This document shows, piece by piece, positions 15,064-28,000 of a stretch of DNA of 64,000 nt (position 1 is the first letter of the stretch; each line of letters opens with the position of its first letter). The stretch is from positions 48,710,398 through 48,774,397 of the forward strand of contig NC_092521.1 of the NCBI RefSeq assembly GCF_037038585.1, given 5' to 3'. The notes below the pieces were generated by a model. That model was given only the letters and a program-made list of their open reading frames with translations. It made no database searches and was not told the origin of the DNA. Source of the DNA: Patagioenas fasciata (taxonomy: Eukaryota > Chordata > Aves > Columbiformes > Columbidae). The position numbers were made by a program, and so were the translations under genes.

Positions 15064-15115
15064 TGGCATAATGTGCCATAATTAGCTAATGTGCCATAAT
15101 GGTGCTATCGTGCCA
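15064..15115. repeat. Short direct and inverted repeat cluster
   Basis: The 14-mer TAATGTGCCATAAT occurs at 15069-15082 and again at 15087-15100, a period of 18 bp. TGGCA at 15064 and TGCCA at 15074 form an inverted pair, and a further TGCCA follows near 15111. It could be a small protein-binding cluster or replication slippage. The spacing does not fit the classic NFI full site. Confidence 0.6.
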
Positions 15116-15381
15116 CATAAAAAAAGTTGGTATTCAGACATAGACAGAGTCTATTGCTCCTATGTGAGGACTGGAAAAGAACCTAAGAAAAGTATAATGG
15201 AGCATTTCTATTAAATGCACTTGTAAAGTCACTTGTAATCCATTGTATACAAGTCATACGAAAGCATAGACTCCACATAGCTTTTTCTTGGTTTATGTAT
15301 TCATGGAATAGCTTTCATCTTTATTTTTTTCCAAACAGATGAATGCAAATAGGATTCTTAAGAATTAAAAATATTTGGGGA

Positions 15382-15408
15382 TTTTTTTTCTTTTTTTTTT
15401 TTTTTTTT
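15382..15408. repeat. T-rich run
   Basis: Poly(T) interrupted by a single C. No retroposed body could be recognised next to it on the minus strand. Confidence 0.75.
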
Positions 15409-17975
15409 GTGAAACAGGTAAGAAATTTAGTTCTAACATGTGCCAATTTTGACAGTGTCATTTTATTTTGTTTTTAATTGGTTGGCTGAATGACCGTTTC
15501 CATGACAGCACAGCAAATATACACTACGGATACTTGTAAACAGTGATAAATAACAGATCATTAGAATTCAGGGAGAATTCTTCACTGGTCTGTTGCTGCT
15601 TTTTACACTCATCAGGTGGAGACAACACATTTCAGCACCATCCATGACAGCAAGATAGAAGCTGTCCAACTTCCAAAGGCCCTGTGTGCTAAAAACCAAG
15701 TTATTACCTTTGAAGGCAGACCAAATACCTGCTTTAAACTTTTTTCAAGTACCTCTTCTAACAATTAACTCGTTAACTACAATGATGCACAATACTGAAT
15801 GTCTTTACTATCCTTGTCAAACTATTCGTAAACTCCTACCAAGCAAGAGTGCTTTCAGGATGGAAGTGGTTTCTCCTGACCTACTGTCTCGGATTTTTCC
15901 AGCTGTGATCTCTGACAGAAGGAAACTCTTACAGAAAGTAAATCTGCCCTCTACTTCGCTGCTCTGGGGTTCACTGTGCAATCTGTGTGGAAAGGTGTTG
16001 GGATAATTCATTATACTGAAAGCCATCAAAGAGGACAGTCTCAGAGAGAGATGAATGTGGAGGTGAGAGCTGTTGCATGGGAGGTAACCCTGGTGCCACA
16101 AATGATGTTTAACCAAGATGTACTTTATTTCAGCCTGAAAACATATACAGATGTCAGAAGCAAGCCTGTAATTGCTTTTGCTCAGAGTAATAGCAGCTGA
16201 AATACTGCTCTTTTGAAGGAGACTTGATAGTCTTAGACTTATCCTAGTGCAAAATTTTAAAACTTCTGTTTTGCAAGGGTTCAGATAAGCACTGCAGAAA
16301 AAGATCAAATCCCTTTCCTCCTGAAACCAATGACAATTTTGTCAAGAACTTAAGGGGAATCAGAGGGTTTTTTTTTCCTTTTTCTCTTGATTTTCATGAT
16401 AATTCCCTGTTTTAATGAAACCAGAAGAGGTAGTATTGAATAAAATATTAAAAGAAGAATAATTATCTGCTTTTTTAGACAATCTGCAGATTGAAATAGC
16501 AAGGTCATCTGCATCCTCCCAACTTTTGTGGAAAGTTTTTCTGAACTTCCTCGTATTCAAACTATAAACAGTACATTTAAATTTGCTAAAAAGCAAGTTC
16601 TTACTGCAAAGACAGATTAGTACCCAATCTGAGGCAGCCAAAGCTTTGCTATAACTCTTCCTGAAACAAAATAACTGATCTTAAATGAGTCCTCTGGTTT
16701 ACCTAGATTGCATCCATCAGGTTTTAAGGATGTAATTTAACAAACATTTATTTTGGTTGTAGTCCTGGCTCAAGCAACCTTCACAGTTTTTCACCTGTTA
16801 CCAATCCCTGTTCCTCCTTCACTTACCTATTCCCCAAAGTACAAGATCTGCGGTTAGTGAGACTGCATGGTTAACCAAATCAGAGATTTAAACATAGCTT
16901 TTAAAAAAAAATATATATATTTTTCTTTTTAAATACACATAGTTTCTCATCTCAGCAACTGCTAGCATGTCTAGTCACCATTTTAGAAACTTGTTTCCTT
17001 TAAAGATAACTTAAGTTGGACTAAAGGTATCAGTGCAACTGAACACTATTAACTTTTTCAGGTTAGACTATTGTTCAACCCAGTGCCTTCAGAGTTCACT
17101 GATAATTTTTCTGCTTCCTCAGAAATATTTTTTTTTTAATAGTAATGCTCAGTAAGAACTTCTGCTTGGCTTCATATGGTTTTGGGGCAACCTGTGACTC
17201 CCAGATCAAGGATCACTTCTGTCTTGTTATAAACTACTCAGCAATTGTTATAAATCAACAAGGCTTTTCCTCTGCAGTTGAAACGTGAGTGATAACTCTG
17301 GCACTAGAACTTCTTTAGTGGCACACTGTGCTGGCACCCAGAATAATACTGTGTAATAGAGATGTGTGGCATTTCTCAACCATTCCCATTACACAAGGCA
17401 GAGTGGAGCACCACTATGGTGAGCCATCTGTGCTAATGCCAGTGATGTTATTAAATCATTCATTAGATTTCACAATTTCATATTAGATCATTTAAGTTCT
17501 TATTTTGGCACAGTGCATAGATTTCTTCCTCTAGAAATATGAACTCACTATGCAAATGTGTTTGCCCTGTTTTCTAATAAATTCATGTCTGGATTGAACA
17601 CCCTTACAAGTGCTGTGGCTCATGTAATTATGCCGTCAGATCTTGACAGCAGAAATAGAGGCCTGGTTCATGCCAGATTAATTGACCAGTTTTTAGCACA
17701 AGTAAATTTGATGCATTCTTTTCTGCCAACTTGTTCTGTCTACCATGTAGTGCCATCCAGAGCTGTACTCCACCCCACCTTGCTGCCTTTCTTTCTCAGC
17801 AAGGTAAAGTACTTTTCTCTCACATTTGATGTCGCTTAATAGTAGGAATACTGCCCTAAAATCAGATTATAGCAGTAAACTAACACTGCAGTTTCACCGG
17901 TCACTATCCTGGTATGCATATAACATGCTAACTGACCTATTTATTCTAAGTCAGAATTAAGATATTGAAAAGTAG

Positions 17976-18092
17976 ACATTGCACTAGGCACTGTGCACAC
18001 ACACACAGTCTGCCCTAGAGACCTCACAGCTCAGGTGAGAGTGTACCTCAGCAGAGCAGGCTGGACAAACGAATGGACAAATAGGGAAAGAA
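17976..18092 (-). mobile_element. Ancient LINE 3' fragment (L2/CR1 superfamily), antisense
   Basis: From CATTGCACTAGGCACTGTGC onward, this matches the antisense form of the 3' region of an old amniote LINE family that I know as very abundant in turtles and crocodilians and relict in birds. The order of landmarks is kept: the CTAGGC-CTGT block, the ACACA stretch, CAGTC-TGCCCT, then the GGACAAA-GAATGGACAAA part. Divergence is high, so it is an old, immobile copy. The exact family name needs a repeat library. Confidence 0.6.
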
Positions 18093-21000
18093 AATTATGA
18101 ACTCACAGGAAAACTATTTTAGTGGAAATTTTTGTTGACTACCTGCTTACATATCAGAGAATTGCCATGGAGATACAAATGATCACTATGAGACTGTTAT
18201 TATGGTTTTCATTTAACACAGAACAAAAAATCCTTTCCCATGCAATTTAGTAATGATGTCCTAAAATAGTACAGTAAATCACCACAGGATAATCAAAATT
18301 TTCTTGTTTGTTTTTAAAGACCGAATAACCTTGCAGATGAGACAGGAAAGAATATATGTGTGTAACTCCCTTATGGAAGTATATAATATTCAATACGAAG
18401 GCATGACATTTAGCTATCTAATGAAGAAAAATATCTCACTTCACTGTCACAAACAATTTGCTAGAAAAAATACTAACTGTAGGTGTTTTACATGATTGCA
18501 CCTTTCATGAAAGAACTGTATATGACCTGCAAGTGCACAAGCCTTTATTCTGTTTTGCTTTCATGCAGTCACCTTCAGTCTTTTGTAGTGTCTATAAATA
18601 ACAAACATAACCATGAAGTGGGATGGGATGGGATGCAATGGAGCATCTTCACTATGTAGATTTTACACTTGTTTTCCAAAGAATACCTGTGCTAAAAGAC
18701 AAACAACTGTAAGATGCCCTAAGTCTGGTAGCTTCCTCATGAACAGTAGGCCACATAACCTATAGGAGCAAATATTCAGACATTCTAATCTCTGGATAGA
18801 GGTGATTTTTCCAACCAATCATCTTTGCACTTTTTACTCTTATTTTACAGATTAGCTTCCTACTTGTCAGATCCATAGCCATCCCATAGAGTCCAGTTTC
18901 AGGACGAGCTCTGTTTCCAGGAATAAGGAGGAGAAAGAGAGAAGGGATGTCAGAAAGGCAGGAGGACAAGGGGACCTTCACTGAGATGGGACACAATTTG
19001 TGTGTGATTGTTCTCCACGCCATGATGTGAACAATGTCAGCTTCTGGGGTTTGTCTTGACATTACCTTCTCAGTGAGAGGAGCTGTGCAGCTCTGGACGC
19101 CTCTGCTCATCGAAGTGAATTCAACTCTTACACAGAAGCATTTTCTTGTCTTCCAGTTAGGAAACCATCATTAAGCTTCTGGGGTAATTTTTGCTTTTCA
19201 ACACCTCTGTTCTGAAAGGCTCCTGTTGTGCATGCTTGGAGACACAGAAAAGCTAGAGAGTGGATTTTTTTCATCTTGCATAAACTGAAACATCTGGAAG
19301 CATACAATACAGCTGGGAAGACAATGCTGTTTGAAAAGCATTATTCTTTTGCCCCATTTTCATCCTGATATTGCCAAGCACAGAAAATTCTTCATTTTCA
19401 CTTTGTCCACTATCGTTAACAATGCCTCGTGATGTTAATTAATACTGCAAGAGGCTAAACCTCAGGCTGACTGTCTCACATGTGGGAATTAGTTGTGTGG
19501 GTTTGTGGAGCAACATCTGCCTGTGATTTCTTAAAAATAATAATTAAATCAAACAAAAGAGAAGCTCTAAGCTGAATCTGTGGCTAAATGATTAATATTG
19601 CTTTATGTTTAAGATTTTTTTCCCAGCCTATTTTGTTTAATGATTTTCAGCTATGAATATTACATGTTCTTCTGCAGTTAATTATTTATGCTGATGAAAC
19701 ATGGCACTCTCTGTACCCTTTTTGGATTCTAAATGGAAAGGAACATATTTTCTAGACAGTTCTTTCTGAATAGTGATGGCTCAGAGAGGCTTCTTTCATC
19801 AAAGGCAGAATCATCTACAAGCCAGTTTAAGAAGGCTTGGAGTTCACTGGGAGAAATTGTTGCTGGAGTAGAGTCCTCACTGCTGGCCACCAGCTGTGCG
19901 CACCAGGCTGGCAGCTCTGGGCTTCAAAAAGCGTGGCCTTAGAAATCCTTTCCTTCCTGGTGGGAAAACCTTTCACATGAAAGATTAATTAATCAGCAGG
20001 GTTTATATTTCAGAATTTTTGGTGCTTCAGGAAGAGTTTGTATCTGCCCAGGATTTTAAACTGAGCTTGGAGTCTGGCTAAGCAGAACTCTGACATTTTG
20101 AGCTTTCATTTTAAATCGTCACGAAAGCAGTCATCAAATATTGAAATCCTCCCGGAGCTGGAATTATCTTTTTCTACCCAGCTCTGATAATTACTGTTTA
20201 TGGATCTCTTTGCAGCCAGATATCCCTCATTCTGTGAGCTGATCTAGGAAAGAGATTTGGCTGAAAAAAATATCTGCAGATATTATCTCTGCTATTGTGT
20301 CATTTTAGTCACAGAAATATGCGGCTTTCCTGCTCCATAAGTCCCTGTGAATTACCAAATCCTGAACACCACTTTTATATGAGTCAGGTCTTCAGAATTT
20401 GACCTTCATAATAAATTGATAGCACTCAAATAGCCTGCATGGTGAGGAATCCAATGAAATATAAGTCCCAAAGAAATTAAGCCTGTTTTAACCAGCGTGA
20501 CTACAAGATATTGTGGTAAGCCAATCCCACTTAGAAAATCAGTGTACCTTGGCATTCCGGCAAGCAGAGCAAGGTGTTACAAGCTTTACAAACCCCAGCT
20601 ATTAACTACACATGTACTGCTGTTAAGTTAAGGAGGATTCTGCTCTGGGGATAACAAAGCACTGTTACAAGGATCAAGAGGAAAGTGTGTTTTACTGAAC
20701 TCAGCAGTAGGCTATAAAAATAACATTTGGTGGGACTTCTCCAAATTACTATGGCTGGTGCATCGAGTGTGATTTACACCTCTTTAATTAATCCTTTCTG
20801 GTGGTGTATTTGGAAACTCTCCTGAGCAGCCACAGAACCCAGGTGCTGCAAAACTCACGCTGTTACTGTCAGCACAGGCAGCTGGGAGCAAACCCGGAAG
20901 AGCATCAGGATCTTAAACACCCCTTTGCCCTCCAGACACAGAGATAATGGAAATGGGTCAGCCATGGCAGGGCTCCATCCCTGCTCCTGCCCTGTCAGGG

Positions 21001-22340
21001 TCCCCACTGCCATGTTTGGCTCTCTCTCTTCGCTTTCCTTGTCCCATCAATCTTCCATCAAGAGAAAAATGAGATTGGTCTGGCACCTGTTTCTCGGAAT
21101 CTGGACCTCAGTGCTCTGCCCATCATGAGGAGCTTCTGCTGCAATATAGGGAAGATTCTTGTCTATTTGGAAAGGGTGAAGGTGTTCACAACTGCATTCA
21201 TGTGGCAACCAGATTTTCAGGTACTTGTTCCCTAAACAACTCATTCAGTGCTACCTGATATAAACACAGGCTATTGGTAGGAGCATCTTAGATGTCCATT
21301 TAGGATATGGACTGAGAGAAGTGAAAGAGAAAGAAAGAGAGATACTTCTCAAGCTGAGGTCTTGCACTCTACCTGTAGCCCCCTTGCATGTATTCAGGCT
21401 TGAACTTCCAAGGATTCAGCTAAAATTGTGCCTGTAAAACAAACTCCAAAACCTATGTTTTTCTACAGACATCAGCTCTTCATAAATAAGTTTTTTGATG
21501 TTTTTGGCAATGTTGCTGATCTTTTTATCCTGTACAAAAACTGTCATTATTAAATAATTAAAGAAAGAAACTACGACAATTCATGACAATGGATCCTGCT
21601 CAGATGAAATTTTCAAAAGCACCTTAGAGTGTTTTCAAATAGCACTTTATAACCCTCTGCTTTGTAACAGGACTGCTCAGGCTGTGAAAGTCTGTGCTAA
21701 TGCAACCTGTACCATTGCCAGTACACCAAGCTAGACAATCCTCAGTTAACTCTGACAGCAGCTAGTGCCATGTAAACATATTCTCAGTTGCTTTTATGCA
21801 TTTCCCCAAAGTCCCTTTTGCCTTGAAATCGTGTTCTTCTCAGGATCATCTACATTTAAAAAAAAAAAAAAAAAAACATTTCCTGACTCTTAACAATGAC
21901 ATCTTAAATAAAATAACTTACTATAATTCTAACAGAAGCTACCATCCTTATTTCCATAGCTTTCATCATTCACCTCTAATCCTCTTTCTTTCTTGCTTGT
22001 CATTATTTGTCTTTGCCTTTATTCTTTCAGATCACTATTGTTATCCAATTTCCTTCCTTCTTTCATCTTTCCCTAACTCCCACTGCATTCGTGTCCTGTC
22101 ATTTTATGATTCTGTTTTCACTCCCCATGTAGCTTTCTATCAAATACACAACTTTGTAACTGAATTTACCTTCATCTTCCTACCTTTTTTCCCCTTTTCT
22201 TAGTCATGCTCTGGGGATCAGACAAAGGCCAGCAATGCAGGCAGTCACAGACTCTTCTCACACAAAATGTACCAAACACAACCACTTAGTCTGCTTCCCT
22301 GATGAATGGCAGAAAAACCTTTGGCTTTGTTTGTTATTCG
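18093..22340. other. Intergenic sequence, no gene seen
   Basis: No gene is supportable. It contains a few GGGAT repeats near 18620-18640, an A19 run at 21858-21876 and AT-rich unique DNA. Open frames such as the 135-codon one near 21796-22203 are low-complexity pyrimidine-rich translations without motifs. Confidence 0.55.
21858..21876. repeat. Poly(A) run of 19
   Basis: Uninterrupted A run. No preceding SINE body was recognised. Confidence 0.8.
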
Positions 22341-22341
22341 T

Positions 22342-22459
22342 ATTAGGCTGAAGGCTCTGGGGGATAACAAATATCTCTTACCATGTAGTGTGCAGCACCT
22401 GGAACATGTGGGCTCTGATCCTAATTGGGGTAGATGCTACTGGAGTCATAATAATAATC
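22342..22459 (+). mobile_element. Ancient LINE 3' end (L2/CR1 superfamily), sense
   Basis: This is the 3' terminus of the same old LINE family seen antisense at 17976-18092 and 24944-25085, here in sense orientation. Visible landmarks in order are a GGCTCTGGGGG block, ATCTCTTACCATGT, GTGCAGCACCTGG, GGGCTCTGATCC, ATTGGGGTAGATGCTACT, and a terminal ATAATAATAAT run that would be the tandem tail. The extent of matching order makes chance unlikely. The family assignment rests on memory of the consensus. Confidence 0.7.
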
Positions 22460-22585
22460 TCAGGGACTGAGATCTGACCTCACCATTGGGGTCTGGCTCA
22501 CTCGAGTGATGCAAGAAGAGCTCAGAGGAGCACCTCTGCTGCATGGGCTAATCAAACTTCTATTTATTCATTTACTTAGAACGTT

Positions 22586-22788
22586 AAAAAAAGAAAAAAG
22601 GAAAAGGAAAAGGAAAAGAAGAAAAAAAAAAAGAAAAAGAAAAAGGAAAAGAAAAAGAGAAAAAGAAAAAGAAAAAGAAAAAGAAAAAGAAAAAGAAAAA
22701 GAAAAAGAAAAAGAAAAAGAAAAAGAAAAAGAAAAAGAAAAAGAAAAAGAAAAAGAAAAGGAAAAAGAAAAAGAGAAAAAGAAAAAGA
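22586..22788. repeat. 203-bp all-purine (AAAAAG)n microsatellite
   Basis: There is not one pyrimidine on the plus strand across 203 bp. The centre is a near-perfect (AAAAAG)n array of roughly 100 bp, flanked by AAAAGG and GAAAAAG variants. Because the unit is six bases, it translates as a Lys-Glu repeat on plus and Phe/Ser on minus, which is an artefact. Homopurine mirror-repeat DNA of this kind can form triplex (H-DNA) and is prone to length variation. Confidence 0.97.
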
Positions 22789-22799
22789 CAGAAACCATT

Positions 22800-24943
22800 A
22801 ATGTATCCAAAATTCTTTGCCATGTATTTCATTAGTAGCAAAGAATGATCAGTAGTAAATGTTTCCACCACCACCCCAGGGAAAACAGAACCAAGGAAAA
22901 TCAAAATCTCTTCAGAGTTGATTGCATCCCAATAACCAGTGTTAGCCTGACATGAGGTTCATTGCATGACTTCATGTCATGTAAGATTAAAGGGGGCAGA
23001 TGTGAACAAGCAGATGTTTCATCAGTTTCTCCCACAAAATTTCCATGCCTAGGCCATATCTGTCTTGCTTAGTTGAATTTAGTATTTTAGACCTCTTGGC
23101 TACATATGACATGAAGCCATTTCTGAGGGGAAGGATTGCTCCCATGCCAGCAATCACACAAAACAGTATCAATCTTCTTCTGAATATATAAGGGAATTCC
23201 CCTTTCTCCTTTTTCTTCTCCCCAAAAGGAATGGTCTTCAAAGTTCAGAGATACACTTTCAAACAGATAGAAAATGAATATTTAATACGCCTTATTTGGA
23301 ATTTAAGAGAATGGAAAATGGTTCATCAGTTTCAACTGCATGCCTAAGAAATTCTGCAATACTGAGATACTTAAACGAAGTTCTCAAATACAGCTGTATT
23401 TGTTTTAGTTGTCAAAAATGGCCATACTGAATGATTTCTTATGTGGTTCCAGGAGAAAGAGATTGTGTCCTTCTCTTGAGAAAAACATGTCCTGACAGAG
23501 GTGTCACGGACAATCTACTTCACTCAGTTCAAGATTCAGCTTTTTGTCCCTGAAGCTGTTTGCTCAGCAGAGACAGACAACTCCAAGATGTTTCTTGAGA
23601 AAGATGAGCTCACAGACTATGAGACTGGCAACAGACCTGTCCTAGAGTAGTTATGTTTGGGATGAAAACCCGCTCACCTTTACATGAATCATTTTTGGGT
23701 TTTAAATAGGTAATGTGAGCAAGGCTTAGACCTAGAAGTTATTGCCCGAATGAAAGGCCCATGTTGGATTGTATTTGCAGACCAAGTGTGTTGTTTTCCA
23801 AACACATGGGAGCAGAGGATCCCACATACTTGTGATCACCAGCCCTGATTCTGTCATCTTCGTTCTTGCTCTTGCTGCAACTCTATCTCTTTCCTCCATG
23901 CCCCTGTCTCAAAAGGAAAGAGGAGTGTTTGCTTTCAGACAGATCAAGTTTCAGAGGTTCAGGTTGCTTAATTGTTCTGGATATTACACAGTCTGCAGAA
24001 ATTCTCTCTTCCTGCCAGCAAACATTCTGCTATGTAACACTCACTGGTGTATTTTCATGAGGTATACAAAAACTGAAAGACTATGGATAACTACATGTGC
24101 ATATGGTTGTATGGGTGCATAAATCCATCACCCAAAGGGAGGTACTCACCTAATGCCAGGGTTGAGCAGGTAAGACCTTGAAAGTTATGGTTTGATTCTG
24201 ATCCAATAGTCATCTTGAAACATTTAAAGAGTTTCAGGATAACAACTTCAAGCACCTGACTTAACTGAGTCAGCCGGGCAGTATCCTTCTGTAGTCATTG
24301 AAAATGAGAAGCCGTGCCCACGAGAAGCCTTCGTCATCCCTAACATCACTGTCTGCAATAACCCTACAGACAAGAACTATCCTTACATTACCTTCCCTAT
24401 ATTAAAAAAGATTTATGGAGACCAGCTCTACAGGCTGGTGGGGGAATGACACAGAGTGATTACCCCCAACAGTGAGGAGGAGCAGCCGGTGCCACACTAT
24501 GGAGGGCTCAGCGCAAACACGCCATGGCCCCCAGTGTCTCTGGGTCAGAGCTGTTGAGCTCTTGTCTTGGAAGAGGGCAGGTTGCAAGCGCAGCGAGGAC
24601 GGTGAGGCTGTAAAGTGAAACAGTTGCTCGTCTGTCATTTGACCCAGAGAACACGCTTCACTTTACAGTGCTCATCAGGGGGAACTACAGTTTCCTCTGC
24701 CAGCTTGGTGAATATACTCTCACTCAGACTGCCTGCTTGATAAAGTTATTTGTCCTATAATGAATACCAATTTAAACTTCTCATGCAAACTTTTGTACCT
24801 TGAACAAATCCTACTTCATGGCTTTTTTGTGTGTCTGCATGAAAAACAATTCTTTGCATTTATGTTTGTGCAGCATCAAGCGCAAAAGTGTTCTCAGGTT
24901 GGAAGCAGGGTTCTTGGCCTTGCAATATTGAAAACAAAATTGA
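22800..24943. other. Intergenic sequence, no gene seen
   Basis: Unique-looking AT-rich sequence with no recognisable exon. Short frames on both strands lack motifs and splice context. Confidence 0.55.
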
Positions 24944-25085
24944 CATTATTTGTTTTGTGGTAGTGCCTCTAGGTCTCAGTCGAAAATGACACAAGGCAAC
25001 AGATGGATGCAAGTACATGGGGGAAACACAAGACAAAACATTTATTCATTTAGTAAGCATCAGTCACAGTGCACCAGCTGCTTAT
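24944..25085 (-). mobile_element. Ancient LINE 3' end with internal deletion, antisense
   Basis: Antisense copy of the same LINE family as at 22342-22459. It begins with the complement of the AAT-type tail (ATTATTTG), then GGTAGTGCCTCTAGG and TCTCAGTC. It continues with ACAAGGCAACAGATGGATGC, GGGGGAAACACAAG and finally CAGTGCACCAGCTGCTTA. Compared with the family as I remember it, the middle segment (the part present in the copy at 17976-18092) is missing between about 24988 and 24990, so an internal deletion is likely. Confidence 0.7.
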
Positions 25086-28000
25086 GTATTATATATTTTG
25101 TAGGCAGCATTGTATAGATAGAAAAAATCATTAAAATTGTTGTTATAACCTAGCACACACAAGAGAAAGAAATATTTTTTTTAGACTTGTATCATTGGAT
25201 TGGAAAATGTGGCTATTAAAAGCAAACATCTCTGTAAGTGTAAGCATTCAGTCATTCTTCGGCTGTAAATGTTACATTATCCTAGATTGTGTCTAAGCTA
25301 ATAGTTGTGTTCTCATTTAAAAGCTGACAAATGTCATATTAGAATTTTCTGACAAGTGTGACTGCAGTATACAACTGCTTATACTGTGCAGCATTGGCTA
25401 ATTTTACATCTGTTCAGATATTTAAACCATTCTGGAAAGAAAACTGACCCCTTCCAAAAATGCCCCAAAGCACATTAAAGTTGCACTGCTACATGAAACA
25501 CTAAAAAGGAAAAAGTGGATAAGGAATTTCATTGTAGACATTGGAACAATACTTTCAAGATAAGCTTATGGAAATATAGAAATCATAACTCTAGATGTTA
25601 CGTTTTCAAGAAATATATTTACTGACTGGTTCTGAAGCCTGACGCAAATAGGAAAATATTTATGTCATCTACTTTTTGAATAGCTCGGTAGTTTTGCTGA
25701 ATCCATGGAACCACTGGGAAATTTCCAATAAAACTTTTTTTTTCAATTAGAAAAACCAGAACTTCCATTTTTCAGACTAATGTGCCAAGACTGATTCAAC
25801 TTTGCACAGGATCACTTTCTCAGATTTTAATCTTATTTATGCTACAACTGAGGGGAAGAATTAGGCTTGCCTAATTTCCATGTTTCTTTTGGTGTCAAAC
25901 TTCATGCTGCATGCTGTGGATGGACTATCAGGCATGACTATCATGTACTATTTCCATGTACAGAAGTTAGGCCAAAAGATGCTTCTCAAGAGTGCATTCT
26001 TTAATAGGAAAAGACAGAGAGATTTAGTTCAGGCCAGATTCATTTAGTTCTAAAGTAAATATGTTTTCCTAGGTGTTTTTACTGCCCAATTACTTTATTT
26101 GAAGCTTAAAAGCTCCATTTACCTGCTCTCAAATTTTAAAACCAACTTTTTTCATGTAAGGTAGTTTTGGTGTTTTGGTTTTGTTCTTTTGATTTTTTTC
26201 CCCAGTTCTAAGAGATCCAAAATACTCATGGAAATTCTTCCCCCTTACTTTTCAAGGACAATCTAAAGCAATTTTACAAGAAGCACACAAAACAAGTAAA
26301 AACACATGGAGAAATAAGTTCATGTATCTAGTACCCTGCATGCTTAGGCAATGTACATAACATTTATTCCTGCTTCAAACTGTTTTGTTGGTTTGGTTTT
26401 GGTTTTGTTTTTTCATAAGAAGGGGAAGCATGACAGCAATATTGACTAAGTCCATTGAATTGTTTCCATATGTGTTAAATAGGCTGGAACAGATTCTCAA
26501 CTAATATAACTAAATACCAGCTCTAGTGAAGGCATGTCAGACAACACAGCAGCTTTCTAATTTTTGCAAAGACTGGAGAAACGTGGCATGTTTATGGTGT
26601 TGGCTTTTTTTGCGTTTTTGTTTCCTCTCATCAACAAACAATAACTATCTTTCAACTATTCATTATGTGTTCTGACAGCTGACAAAATCTGTAAAGTACA
26701 ATTCCTAGGTATATTGATTGTGCAATATTTAGATGTACCTTCTCCATGTAAAAATCAAATTGTATCTTTTGCTACACACTCTTTAATATTCCCATTAGCT
26801 CCTTTTTCTTCTGCAAGTCATTCTATTGCTAGGACAAATTGAAGTAGTGAGAACCTTGGCTTGTTCCCTATTGAAAGAATGTTTGTGTAGTGAGTACGCA
26901 ATTTATAAAGCACTTATAAGTACCTGAGAGTGAGAATGTATTATATTTTTTTTTTCTAGTAGATCTTTTTTTAAACTTCTTGTCTTACAGTTGAATTTAA
27001 TATGTATTTTAGAAAAGCTGGAAGTTGTAATATCTGAAAACATCCTTCATATCTTTCCTTGTCTTTTTTCTGGCTGAAATCTAAACTAGATTACTCAACA
27101 CACTGGTAACGTCATTATTTGAGTAATTGTCCAACTTAGCGCTGAACTTCGTGTGGAAAGACATTAGCATAGACAATTGTATTCCCAACTAGTGCAAACG
27201 AAAAGTTACATAAATTAGCCTCTAATTTCATCCTATGTTATTGGTGACTGGGATGAATTAATTGAATTTCAGTGTTACAGTTTAGGATGTCACTACAATG
27301 TGTCTTACAGAAACTTGTTGCACACCAAGAAGGGTGCACTGTTGCTCATGGACTAAGAGCAACTTTTGAATTTTGGCCATCTTCTGGCCTCTTGAAAGCC
27401 TAAGATGTCATGCTCTTAGGAGGACATTGAGATGGTCACTCAGCTGTTATTTTCCTGATCATTGTGGACACCACTCCTTCAGTGAAGAAGCCAGTCTTCT
27501 TTAGCAACACTCCTCAGTTTAGCTTACCACAAGGGGTCAGTAGAAATCAGAGAGAAATATTCCCTTATTCACCCTAGAAACCATGAAATGCTCACAGCCA
27601 CTGTGCCATTCCCTATTAAATTCAGGAATTCAGTGAGGGGAAAACAGATGTGATTGTTTTTCTTTATAACCAAACAGCTTTTACCACTAAAATATATGAG
27701 TGGTTTCCTAACATTATATGGAAGTTTGCTCTTGATTAAAGCTAGTTGGGGTTCAAAGGCTGATATTAATTTATTTTTCCAGGATAACTTTTTCTCCATA
27801 TTTCTTCATTACATTTGTTAAAATGAGTGCTTCAAATGTGGCATAGATTTGTGATCAGGGAGTAGAATTTTTCTTTCTTCCAAACTAGATTTCATAGAAT
27901 TATTATTCTTTTCAAATTGATAGAATTATATTTAAAATAATTTTGAAATTAAATTATGTGTCTTACTAAGCTCTGTGCAACTAAGCAAGTAGCTGAGAGC

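Larger units (their letters stand above)
7861..17975. other. Intergenic sequence with minor repeats
   Basis: About 10 kb of AT-rich DNA without a supportable gene. It holds a T-rich run near 15382-15408, a small direct-repeat cluster at 15064-15115 and a possible old LINE remnant near 13110-13200. A somewhat GC-richer patch lies at about 11990-12110 but shows no splice-bounded reading frame that I recognise. Confidence 0.55.

Noticed and set aside
15817-16308. 163-codon minus-strand open frame
   Set aside because: No recognisable domain, no splice or promoter context, and an overlapping 106-codon plus-strand frame that is equally open. Consistent with chance.
17551-17562. Isolated octamer motif ATGCAAAT (also near 11729)
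   Set aside because: An 8-mer is expected about twice by chance in a window of this size; there is no supporting context, unlike the duplicated copy at 40926.
22506-22835. 109-codon frame encoding a Lys-Glu repeat protein
   Set aside because: It is the translation of the (AAAAAG)n microsatellite; a six-base unit is open in every frame. No other coding evidence.
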